This document shows positions 15,301 through 27,300 of a DNA stretch of 64,000 nt, piece by piece. How positions within the stretch are numbered: position 1 is the stretch's first letter; each line of letters opens with the position of its first letter. The notes beneath the pieces are model-generated. The model ran no database searches. It had not been told where the DNA came from and saw only the letters and a list, made by a program, of their open reading frames with translations. Origin of the DNA: Struthio camelus (lineage: Eukaryota; Chordata; Aves; Struthioniformes; Struthionidae); the NCBI RefSeq assembly GCF_040807025.1, contig NC_090943.1, positions 134,503,450-134,567,449 on the forward strand, read 5' to 3'. The position numbers were made by a program, and so were the translations under genes.

Positions 15301-18300
15301 GGTTGTTTTTACAGCCTTCAAATGTCAGAAGGGAATTGAATATAAAGAAACTTAATAGTCATGATGAACTCTTTGTTAGTGCTTTTAAATTAGAAAGTTA
15401 AAAATGGCAGGGAAAGGCACTAAATCCAAACACAGTGAGTTCTCACTGCAGTAATATGGCTCTCTCAACAGTCCTTAGAAAAAAACTGGAAGCTCATTCG
15501 GGACGAGGGGCTTACTGTGATGGATAAAAAAAGAACCCTCTTCCTGCCCGAAGATGAGAATCTACGAGAAAAGGGAGACTGGAGTCAGTTTACCTTATGG
15601 CAGCAAGGTAAGACATTTGGTAATTCTTCTTCTTCTCCTACTTCACTCTCAGATTAATATTGTATAATAAGGAATAGGAACATAGTTTTTCCAGAATCAT
15701 TTTTTTAATCACTGAATCTGTCATTTAAGTTTGTGAAAGAAGGGAGCTAATAAAATAGTGTCTGAGACCCCAGCAACAGTGAACATGAATTCTTTATTCT
15801 AAAGCAAGTTGCCCCCAAGCACTTCTAAGAATCCCCTGAGACAGTATTTGTCTCTTGGCAAGGTTGCCAAAACTGTACATAGCAATGCATAGCACAGATC
15901 AGCCTGAGGGAAGGCAGGAGAGTGGGAGAAGATGTATCCTTAATATTGGGTTGCCAGCTAGGTGAGATGCTATCATTCAGAAATTATATGAACAAAAAAA
16001 ATGTGAGATTTAATTAGCCTGCTGCTCTGTCCCTGAGCTGTAGAGTGGGAGGCCCAATTATTAGAATGTCCATAACTTCTTATAGGACTTTGCATAGTCA
16101 AGAGTATCGAAAGCTAAAATATTGTAAGCAAGAGATAATTATAAGATTATAAGATTATAATAATATATTAAGATAATTATAAGATTATAAGATCATATCA
16201 GAATATAATCTGGTGTTGAAATGATATGCTATTGGTGGCATTTTTAATCTTTTTCCTATACAGCCTGATTAATGATCATACTTTGAGAATCGTATTTGAA
16301 AATGATAGGTAGTCTGCTCTTCTCTACAAATAATATAAAAGGAAAGATATTGCAGGCTGCTCAGATATTACAAAGTATCAGTGCTTCTGTTTCATGATCT
16401 GTAAAATGGGAATAATAATATTTACCTGTCTTTTTGTGTTAGGTCTTTGACAGCTTTGTTACTATTCTGAAGTGTAAGAAACATGGGAATGTTCATTTAT
16501 TGCATGTACTAATGCTCTAGTAATTATTTTCACTAGGAAGAAAAAATGAGAATGCTTGTAAAGGTGCTCCAAAGACATGTGCTTTACTGGAAAGATTCCC
16601 GGAAGCTACTGGTTGCAGAAGAGGGCAGGTATGTAGCAGACTTCTTCATTTTTTTGCAATTTCCTAATGCTGGGAGCAGGTGATGTTGAGGAATGTGTGC
16701 AGAGGGGTGCATGACCTTGGTATATTTAAGGATGCCTCAGACACTCAATGAAGTTAACAAAATAAAAATATGCCTAGTCTTAGGCCTAAGCAAATATGTG
16801 ATAAAATACGCTAGGTGAAACCTTTCTATGGAATTTTCAGTTGAGCCATTTTATCTTGCATTCGCTGTGAGCTCAAAGCATGTAAATGGTTAGCTGTCAT
16901 GGGTCAACTGAAAAGAAATGACTTACTAAACCACAGGCTGGTGGTAAGCAACCTGCGCTAAGCTCATAACTGACCCTGCTTTGAGCAAGGGGTCAGACAA
17001 GATCCTTTCTAACCAGAATACTTCTATGATTCCTTGTATCTGACTCTAACTTTGACAAAATTAATTCAGTGAATCAGATTCTCACCGAGATGAACTCACC
17101 CATTTACCCCAGACTGGCTTCAATGGACAGAAATACTTCACCGAAGCCAGACAGCAATGCTACTGTTTCGTGCTTCCTTCCTCAAGATAAAGGAAGAAAA
17201 CTTTAAATCCATGAACTGTGTGTGACCTTGGATGCCAACAAAATTTAAGTGCCTGATCTATACTGACTGCTCTGCTACAAATTAACCTTGTTAAATCATG
17301 CAGTAGAGTGATATGCTGTGGATCAAATGTACGAACCTTGCTGGATGGCCCAACATGAATATCATGTGCATCTGTAGGACAGAATTTTTCGTTGTTCTTT
17401 TTTTTTTCAAATAAATTATTATACTATATCCTTAATGAATAGGTTAAAATAACTTTCAGGTTACAAAATTAAGAATGCAAAAGTTAGAAAACACACCGTA
17501 ACGCTTGCATAATCCTTATTTAGAGCCTTGTGTGTAAGTGTTCATCTTTTCCATGAGACTTTTGCCTTTTGATGTGCAGAAGCTGATGGCTAGTGTTCTG
17601 GGAATGAATGAGGCTATTGTTTCATTGATTTGTTGTAAAAGCTGTTTGTAGTAAATACTAACTGATGAGACAGTCAGTGTCAGTGTGGCTGACCCCAAGA
17701 GTACTGTTGTGTATAGCATCCATGGCCAAAAATGGATCTATGCCAGAAAGCCAGTTTTATTTGTCAGCTACCATTTTGGTCATCATTTTTTGTCACCCTA
17801 TATGTTATCTCTGGGACACAGTCTGCAGAAGTACTGTATATTCATAGCTACAGCTGTAGTCCAAGAGAGATGTATTTTGAACGGATAAAATATTAAATAG
17901 TTTGAAAAGTGATGGCCTAGAAGTCTTAAGTTTTACATCTAGTATTAAGGGCTGTCTAGGACAATTTTGGCCTTATACTAGCCATGCCTCCGGTTATTAG
18001 AGGTAAAATAAATTTAAAATATCATCTAACCTCCAGAAAATGTTGCAGAGAACAAAATTATTCATGTACTGAAGCACTTGGAGGCAATAGAACAAAAACA
18101 GGAAAGGAAATTAGAAAAAAAAAAGGAAATTAAGAGTTCTGTAGTACATGCACTATCTGGATGATTTACATTAAGTAACTTTTGGCACTTTGCATGTTGA
18201 CAAAGACAGAAAGAAATATTGATTACTTTATTACCTACTCAATGCAGCTGAGAGATTGTATAGAGCAATAGCAAGTGATCATATTATTAAAGATGATATT

Positions 18301-21300
18301 ATACTTCTTAGAAACTGAAGCAACAAACTGAACATAGCACAGTTAGTTTTAATTCTGGGCATTTCTTAATTTTCAGAGTTTCACCTTTCGGCCATAACAT
18401 GACTTGGTTGTAGTACAGAAATATTTATATATTATATACAGTGCTTGAGTACAGAACATACATATAATTTAGATATATCTAGACTGATCTATGCAGACAG
18501 GTAACATACATGACAGTAATCATTCCAGAATACTGATATGTTGCCATTATAAAATTATTTATGTGGGATATTAGTAAGTTTCTTGCATAACCAGCACCAG
18601 CAGCTATTTGAATTGTGTTAAGGTCTGGCAGAGGGGTCAAGCTAATACGTGTCACTGTAGCACAGACAGTGGAATGAAACATTTGTTTTCACTTTGGCCA
18701 CTGTAGCTGATCACATGCTATCATAAGAAGTTGCCAAGAAACTAAAACCTCAGATGCTGGAAATGGTTAAGGCATTAGATAGATATTCTCTTCTGCTGAC
18801 TTTTCTATAGTTGGAGAGCAAGTAACACCTTACACCACAATATTTATCAAAGTTACCTTATCTCAGCCGGCTATGCAGATCTCTCAATTGATAGGAGGTT
18901 GTGGACGCTTCCCACCACTGCCATGTGATACTCACACTTCCTGTTCTCTGGGTTGTCATCGAATCACAGAATTGCAGAATAATTGGGGTTAGGAAGGACC
19001 TCTGGACATCACCTAGTCCAACCCTCTGCTGAGAGCATGGTCAACAAAAGGAAGTTGCCCAGCACTGTGTCCAGTCAGGTTTTGACTATCTCCAAGGATG
19101 GACACTCCATAACCTTTCTGAGCAACCTTTTGCAGTGTTTGACCACCCTCATAGTAAAAACGTTTTTTCTTACATTTAAATGGAATTTCTTGTAATTCAG
19201 CTTGTACCTATTACCTCTTGTCCTTTCACCAGTTACTACTTGAAGAGTCTGGCTCTGTCTTCTTTAATCTCCCTTCATCAGGCATTTATACATGTTTATA
19301 AAATCGCTCCTGAGCCTTTTCTTCTCAAGGCTGAACAGTTCCAGCTCTATCAGCCTCTCTTTGTATGACAGATGCTCCAAGATGTTAACCATCTTTGTGG
19401 CCCTTAGCTGGACTCATTCCATTGTGTCCATGTCTCTCTTGTATTGGGAAGCCCAGAACTGGATACAGCACTCCAGATGTGGTCTCACCAAGGCTGAGCA
19501 GTAGGGAAGGAACACCCTTCTAAATTTGCTGGTGACACTCTTCCTAAAACAAGCCCAGGATGCTGTGGGCCTTCTTTGCTGAAAGGGCACTCCAGGTCTT
19601 TTTTCAGGTAAGCTGCTTTGCTGCTGAATGAGGTTGTTCCTCCCCAGGTGCAGGATCTAACATTTCCTGTTGTTGAACATCATGAGATTCCTTTCCGCCC
19701 ATTGCTCCAACCTTTTGAGATCCCTCTGAATGGCAGCACACCCATCTGGTATATCAGCCATTCCTCCTACTTTTCTATCACCTGGAAACTTGCTGAAGGT
19801 GTAGTCAGTCCCATCATTCAGGTGATTAATGAAGAGGTTAAATAGTATTGGCCCCAGTATCAAGCCCTGGGGTGCACCACTAGTGCCTGGCCTTCAGCTG
19901 GACTTTGTGCTACTGATCACAATCCTTTGACCTTGGCAGTTCAGCCAGTTTTCAGTCCACCTCACTGATGACTTATCTAGTCTGCACTTCATCTGTTTGT
20001 CAGTGAGGATGTTATGGGAGATATGTTATTGAAAGCCTCACTAAAGGCAAGACAGACAAATCCACTGTTTTGCCCTCACCCACCAAGCCAGTCATCTCAT
20101 TGTAAAAGACTGGTTAGGCATGATTTCCCCTTCATAAATCCATACTGACTACTCCCAATCACCTTCTTATCCTTCATGTGCAGGGAAATGGTTTCCTGGA
20201 GGGTTTGCTCCATCACCTTGCAGGGATCAAGGTGAGGCTGACTGGCCTCTGGTTATCTGGATCCTGCTCCTTGAAGATAGGAGTGACATGTGCTTTCTTC
20301 CTTCCAGTCCTCAGGAAACTTCCGCAACTGCCATGACCTTTCAATGATTATCGAGAGTGGCCTGTCAATGACATTGGCCAGCTCCACCAGCGAGTGCTCC
20401 TCATCAGGTTCCATGGACTTGTTTATGTCTGGTTTGCTTAAATATTCCTTAGCCTGATCTTCCTTTACTGACAGTAAATCTTCCTTGCTCCAGATTTTCT
20501 CTCAGGCCTCAGAGGCCTGGAATTACTGAGGGCCAGTCTTACCAGTAAAGACTGAGGCAAAAAAAAAGAAATCGAGTACCTCAGCCTTCTCCATATCTTT
20601 TGTCACAAGCTTCCCTGTCTCATTTAGCAGCAGGCCCATGTTTTTCCTCACCTTCCCATTTCTGCTGGTATACCTGTAGAAGCCCTTCTTGTTGCCATTC
20701 AATCCTTCACCAGATTCAACTCCAGATGAGCTTTAGGTTTTCTAACCCTATCCCAGCATACTCAGACAGTGTCTCTATATTCCTCTTGGGTCATCTGTCC
20801 CTGCTTCCATCTCTTATATCCTACCTTTCTGTGTCTGAATTTAGTCAGGAGCTCCTTGCTCATCCATGCAGGCCTTCTGCCACCTTTGCTTGATTTCCTG
20901 CTTGTTGGGATGGCTCATTCTTGAGTTTGGAATAGGTGATCCTTAAAAATCAACCAGCTTTCCTCAACCTCTCCATTCTTCAGCACCACTTAATGGGATT
21001 TTTCCAGGAAAATTCCTGACTAACGAAAATCTGCTCTTCTGAAGGATCACAAGTTTTTTAACTTGATCCCTCGTCTGAGGATCCTGAACTTCACTGTATC
21101 ATGATGGCTGCAGCCAAGGCTGTCTGCAGCCTTCACATTCCCATTGTCTTCTGAGAGGGGCTGCCTGCCAGTCTGTTTGGCTAACATAGGACTTAGGCTG
21201 AATTTAGCCCTGGCGCATCTCTTTAAACGACAACAGCGTTCTTTCAACAAGAAGGAAGATATTTCTCTGCTTGTAGTTAGGAGCTAATTGTTTGCAGGTT

Positions 21301-21343
21301 GAAATTAATCCTGATGGTTTTAAACAAAACGAAAAGTGTATTT

Positions 21344-21386
<43 letters not shown>

Positions 21387-24300
21387 TACACACATACACA
21401 CACAACACACCAAGCACAACATGTTTTTTGTAGTGTTGAATGCCTTTGGAATGTGAAAAAGCTCAACTATTGCTGAGACCCTAACGCAAAATGGTGTTGC
21501 GCTCTCAGTCTCACCAAGGATGAGAGGTGAAGTTCTGGACTCTTAGCATAAGGGTGGTGAAAGTGAGCTTATTGGAGGCCTTTATTTCTTTTTGCAGATC
21601 AAGTATTCTGTCATGCATCCAGGGACTCATGTCTGGCCCCACACAGGGCCCACCAATTGTAGACTAAGGATGCATTTGGGCTTGGTGATACCTAAAGAAG
21701 GCTGCAGAATTCGATGTGCGCAAGAAAACAGGTAAGGGTTTTTTTGTTTATTCCTCTCTCCCCTGGCCCCTCTCTTTCCCAAGCCTGAAAATAGGTTGGA
21801 ATGTATATACCGTAAGGAGTTCTTTAAACAAGCAATTTGCACCCTAACTCTTGGAACAAACATATAAATGTTAGCTGCCAAACAATGCCAAAGTGATCTT
21901 TGGACACAAAGCTGCTTTTCTTTGCTGTGGCTTGGAAATAACATTGGTTTTTGTCCATGAATTTTTCTATGTTCACTTTTACAATGACAGTCTAATATAC
22001 TCACCAGCTTCCTTTATCTATTTTTTTTTTTTGGCTTAGAGTTCTTTGCTTATCCTGCAGAAGTTGAGACTAAGCTATGCCTGTATTTTCACCACTGTGA
22101 CAGCAGAATATTATCACCTTTCCACAGAGGCCTGGTTCCTAGCTGGTATTGTTTGGTATAATTCAGTTCAATGTACTCTAGTTGAAGCTGATTTACAGCT
22201 ATGATGTGTTTGGCCCAATGAGTTACACTGGTAGCAAATTTCCTTAAAGTGCATTTTGAGTAAGAATTGTTACCCCTTAGGGAAAAATTATGCTGACTTG
22301 AAAACCTATTTTGTCTCTGTTTGCTCAGTGCAAAAAGCAAAATAAAATGCAATAATCCAGACATTTAAAGTCAGAGAATATGCCCCCCTGGGAAATATGG
22401 GAAAATCCCAAACTTTAGAGTGTGATAGGTGCTTACATGGTATTATTAAATACAGCCAGAAAAATATAGTATTATCTATATTACTATTTGCTTACAGACT
22501 TCATTTTCTGAATCTTAGGTGGAGTTCCAATGCTGTTTAATATCTATATGTACAATTTTGAAAGATTCTATGTCTTGCCTGTGTGCATCTGAGTGCAATA
22601 AAAGTTAGATTTGTGTTTTTTCATGGTACTGTTATACCATGTTATATTTGATATTGAGAAATGAAGTGGCACTCGTGACTGCGTGACTGCAATAGATAGC
22701 AAAGATTTTTTTCAGAATCTTTGAAAACAACTGCAACTGGAAATTTTTAGAATTTTTGAGGACAGAAGTATGTAACTAGTAAAAATCAAGATGTTGTCAC
22801 TACAGAGATATGAGGACTCCTGCCAACATATAGCTCATTTAACGATCTCTCACAGTTGTTACTTAGTCTATATTACAGTCTAAGTAGTGATGAACATGTT
22901 TGCTTCCCGTATTCTAACTCAATATCCAAAATAAGTTAAAAATAGAAATTTAGGTGGAAGAAGAAGTAGCTAAGGGGCTTAAAGAACTAACAGTGAGATG
23001 TAGAGTCTTTCCCCTTTGGGTCATTATTGTGAATTCAGGTCAGTGGTGACTGAAAAGCATTACCATCAGATGGCTGTTTGTTGACCTGTGTGAACAAAGT
23101 GGTGGTTTTGCTCCCCTTCCTAGGGAGCAGGTGCTCACAACTCACCATCCATTATTATGGCTGACAGTCTTATCTGTCTTAGTCTGAACAGAAGGGATGG
23201 TGGTGTAGAAAATGAACTATCCCTCCCTTGGTACCAGCAGCAGGGGGATGTGGTGAGGTAAAGTGGAGAAATGTCTGTTGCTGCTGGTATGCAAACAGAG
23301 GACTTCAGTCCCTAGGCTGCAGAATCTGGCTCTTTCTGTATGCATCAGACTCACTCATTCAAAATGTAAAGCTCATATTCAAGAGCTGACTTTGGCCTGT
23401 GCTGGAATGTTTTAATTTCAGTTGACTTTGGCAAGAGCTATACATTCCAAACAAAGACAAGATTTTCCTTGAGAGCATTCAAAGTATATCTACTAATGAA
23501 AATGAAAGGATTTTTTATATCCCTTTCCCTATGATGGAGGAGGCAGGTGAGTTAATGTCAAAAGAAATGATGCTAGGAAGAAAACATGTCATGAGCATTT
23601 TCAATTCCTCTCCTAATGGTTCAGAGCAGTAGCACATTAGTGGTTTTAAATATGAGAGCCGGCTCAAATTTTAAGGATAGTGTACTGGTAGTCAGAGCTT
23701 TGACTCCATCCTTTTGTGGTTTCCTGTCCTGCTGCTGCTTGTACAAGATAAAGAATGGAACCAATGAGAATATTGTGCTAAGTTACCTCTGTGCACTCAG
23801 TGTGAGTGTTCAGAGGGGCAGTTTTACTGTGCAGCTCCTCCTCTGATAGGCAGGCAGCTCAGCTGCCTAGAACTGTTTTACTTGTTTACTTGCAGAAGAG
23901 TCTTTTGCAGCTAGTGTGAGGTGGTACCCCTCACCGTTATTTAGTACAGCTGCAGTATAATTAGGGCTTTGGGCAATTATGAACTCCTAGCTCTATAAAC
24001 TGTGGAGTACAATGCACAAAAACGGTAGGTAAATAATATCTAGTAAACAAAATCGAACATCTCTGTCAGACATGGTAATCCTATTTTGAAATGAAGGCAC
24101 AGAGTTACAACCCTACACAGAAGTTAATCTAAAATCTCACCTGCAGCACGTTACATTAAAGCCATGCAGATAATACAGAACTCTATCTCAAAGTGGCTAA
24201 GCACCATATCAGAATAATATTGTCCCTATGGTTCCACTGTGAGGTATTTTTCAGTCAATGAAGGTGTCTGGAAAATATTTATTTGTATTCCAGTGGTGGG

Positions 24301-27300
24301 TTTTGTAGTCGTTCCAAAAGGAGCTAATAGTTCTGTTAACTTTATGACTTTTTCTTTGTTTTGCAAAATAGCCCGCTCCATTATGATGCAAATAGTAGAT
24401 CCTTATTTTAACCTCTGAAGCTACTTCATCTGGATGCTTTGCAGATTTACTGTCCCTAACTGAGCTACACTTTCAGGCTATTTTAGTGCAGGGCTCTTCA
24501 GACTTGATTTAATAAAAAACGAGGTTAGCTTGGTTCTTTACCACACTATACCGTTATAAATGGTTGACTCCTTTTAACTTGAATAATACTGATGTAACTT
24601 CAGTGCAGTAGTAGAAACTTAAGTCTGTATGACTTAAAACTTTTCTTTGTTTATCACATAGCTGAAATGGTAGCAGAAAAAATACATGATCGTACTTAGA
24701 ACCTGCTAACGACTCATTATGTGGGCCTTTAAGGCTCATGTCCACCTGCCAGTCACGCTAATCACTACCTTACGCTTATTGATTTGTTCATTCTTGCCTA
24801 AAATATGTTTTGAAGATGATGTTTCTATTTCTCTTCAGAATACTACAGCACAACTCCATAAATTTTGATAGTTAATATTTTTCTTTTGTTAAGTTAAATA
24901 TTCAAAAATACTTAGGAGCTTAAGTCTCATTTTCACCCTCTTTTTGAAATAAGAAAATTTATTTTCATGTGAATGAGCTCAGTTGAACGAGCTAAGAAAT
25001 GTATGTTCCTGTTTGATGATAAGATCTTTGTTACTTTATTATCAGTACTGTTTGCAATTCCTGATTCCCTTTAAAGGGATCCATCCTTGTGAGATTCTGT
25101 TAAAAAACTTTATTATGTGATCATTGTAGAGTGGCTTTAGGAAATAACATATCCTTGATTGTTAGTTATTACCCCTTCAGGTGAGACAGGATGAAAAATC
25201 AGATGCATACTTCTAGCCTGCTGCAATGCAAAAGAAATTTGCTTTGCTCATTCCATAGACAAATCATGTAACACACAATCAGTTACTGTATATAATTGCA
25301 GCAGGTGAGATTGAGCATCTCAAAGGCAGCAACAAACGGCTAAAGCAGTGACTTCTTACAATGTTCTGACATGATCACTAATGCTCATTGATCATGTACT
25401 GATTTTTGCAGTGTCAAGACTGCAGCTAACCAAGCATTAAAACTCTTTTCAAAACTATGAATCAAGATCTCAACAGGCTCATGAAATGAGCCAACCAAAA
25501 CCTCGTTAAGCTCAGCACAGGCAGGTGCAAAGCTCTACAGCTGTAACAGAATGAATAACCCCTTGCTACAATACAGGCTGGGTGATGACTGCCTAGAAAG
25601 CAGCTTCACAGAAAAGGCTTAGGGTTCCTGGTGGACAACTAACTGAACATGAGTTAGTAGCATGCTCTTGTGGTGATGAAGGCTAAACATATATTGGGCT
25701 ACATTAGCAATTGCATGGGAAGAAGTTTGAGGGGTGTTATTTTCCCCCTCTCCTCAGCACTCGAAACGTTATATCTGGAGTACTGTGTCCAGTCTGGGGC
25801 TCTCTGGTACAAGAAAGGTATTGATAAATTGGAGTCACTTTTGTGGAAGGCTAAAATGAAAATGATGATTAGGGGCCTGGAGCATGTGGTGGACGAGGAA
25901 AGGCTGAGAAAGGTGTTTAGGAGCTTGAAGAAGAAAAGGGCAAAGGGGGCAGGGTCTAATTGTTGTCTTCAACTAATAATAGGTAATTATGCAGAAAGCA
26001 GGGACAGGATTTTCTTGGAGATGTACAGTCATACGCCAAGAGGCAATGGACACAAGTGGCAGCAAAGGAAATTCCATCTACATAGAAGAAAAAATAATTA
26101 ACAATGAAGTTGGTCAAACGCTGGAATAGTTTTCATGGAGAAGTAATGGAATCTCCATCCTTGCAGATATTCAGAACTTGACAAGAACTTGAGATACCTG
26201 ATCTAACCTTGGAGTTGAATCTAATTTCACAACTGCAAAGCCCTGCTTTGAGCAGAGGTTTGAACTAGGTGACCTCCTGAGGTTTCTTCCAACCTGAATT
26301 ATTCTGTGATTCTACACATCAAACAATTGAAGGGAACACAGATTCTTCCAGCTGTTAATATCTCTTATACATTGCCTCTTGCCATTGCCTTTAAATCTGG
26401 TCATTTTTGTTAATTTGCCAAACGGCAGAGCTGCTCAGAAGAAAGCCCTTTTGCATAAGTTGTGTACATCCCTTTTTGTGCCTAACAAAGTTGTTTAGTA
26501 CAGCTCTTAGAAAGGTTCCACTGTCAAAACTTGGCTTTCCACGTAGCAATGCTTCAAGTTGTGAACGCTGACCCAGAGTACTTGCATTAGTTCAGTGATC
26601 CGCTCTGCCTAAGCAGTGCTTGACAAGCAGAGGCGGTTTGTTATATGGACTTACTCTGTCAGTTCAGTATAATTGTCTCAGCACACAGCATGTCATTGCA
26701 ACCTTCCTCTGAAGAAAAATCTTTAGGCTCTGCACTTTGGCTCTGGACCAGATTTATGCGATAAGACTGTTCATATTCCCTAAAATTGTAAAGCATGATC
26801 GGGGCCTAATTCTGTTGTTCTGATTTTTGGAAAAAGCAGATTGGTTTAATAATTAATTTTGAGACCATATTGCAGAGGTCATTGCCCCAGTTTCCGTTAC
26901 TCATTGTATATGTATTTGATTAGAGAAGGAGAAGGGTTGGTTGCTACCAATATTATTCCAGTGAGCCTGGTGAATGTTCTCTGCTTAGTAAACTCCAATC
27001 ATTAGAGTATATAAATAACAAATATTGCAAATGTCTGAATATGTATGTGGGCATAACTATGCAGACTGAGAGAAAATAATCTGTTAGACTGATCTTTCTG
27101 TAGTTTATTTCACCTAATACTCTAATCTCTTCTTATTAGGTACTGAGATCCTGACTGTGCAACATACACTGATTAAATCATTCTCATATATAAAAGATCA
27201 TCTTCAGAGCTGATGCTCAGCCAGACAAGTGCCCACTTCATGGCATTTCAAATATTACTCTAAAGGATGTTCTTTTCTGTTTCAGAACCTGGGAAGAAGG

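Larger units (their letters stand above)
15608..16536 (+). other. ASPH: ASPH intron with AT tandem repeat and MIR-like remnant
   Basis: 929-bp intron, GTAAGA to CACTAG. It contains a degenerate tandem repeat of an ATAAGATT-type unit (16133-16200) and a MIR-like piece (16385-16445). Confidence 0.9.
16629..21597 (+). other. ASPH: ASPH intron with large antisense CR1
   Basis: 5.0-kb intron, GTATGT to TTGCAG. It carries a short CR1 3' end (16970-17032), a 2.2-kb antisense CR1 (18961-21200) and a (TC)n(CA)n microsatellite (21343-21412). The rest is AT-rich and unremarkable. Confidence 0.9.

Noticed and set aside
21627..22004. 125-codon - strand frame
   Set aside because: It overlaps the ASPH catalytic exon on the opposite strand and is a shadow of that exon plus intron.
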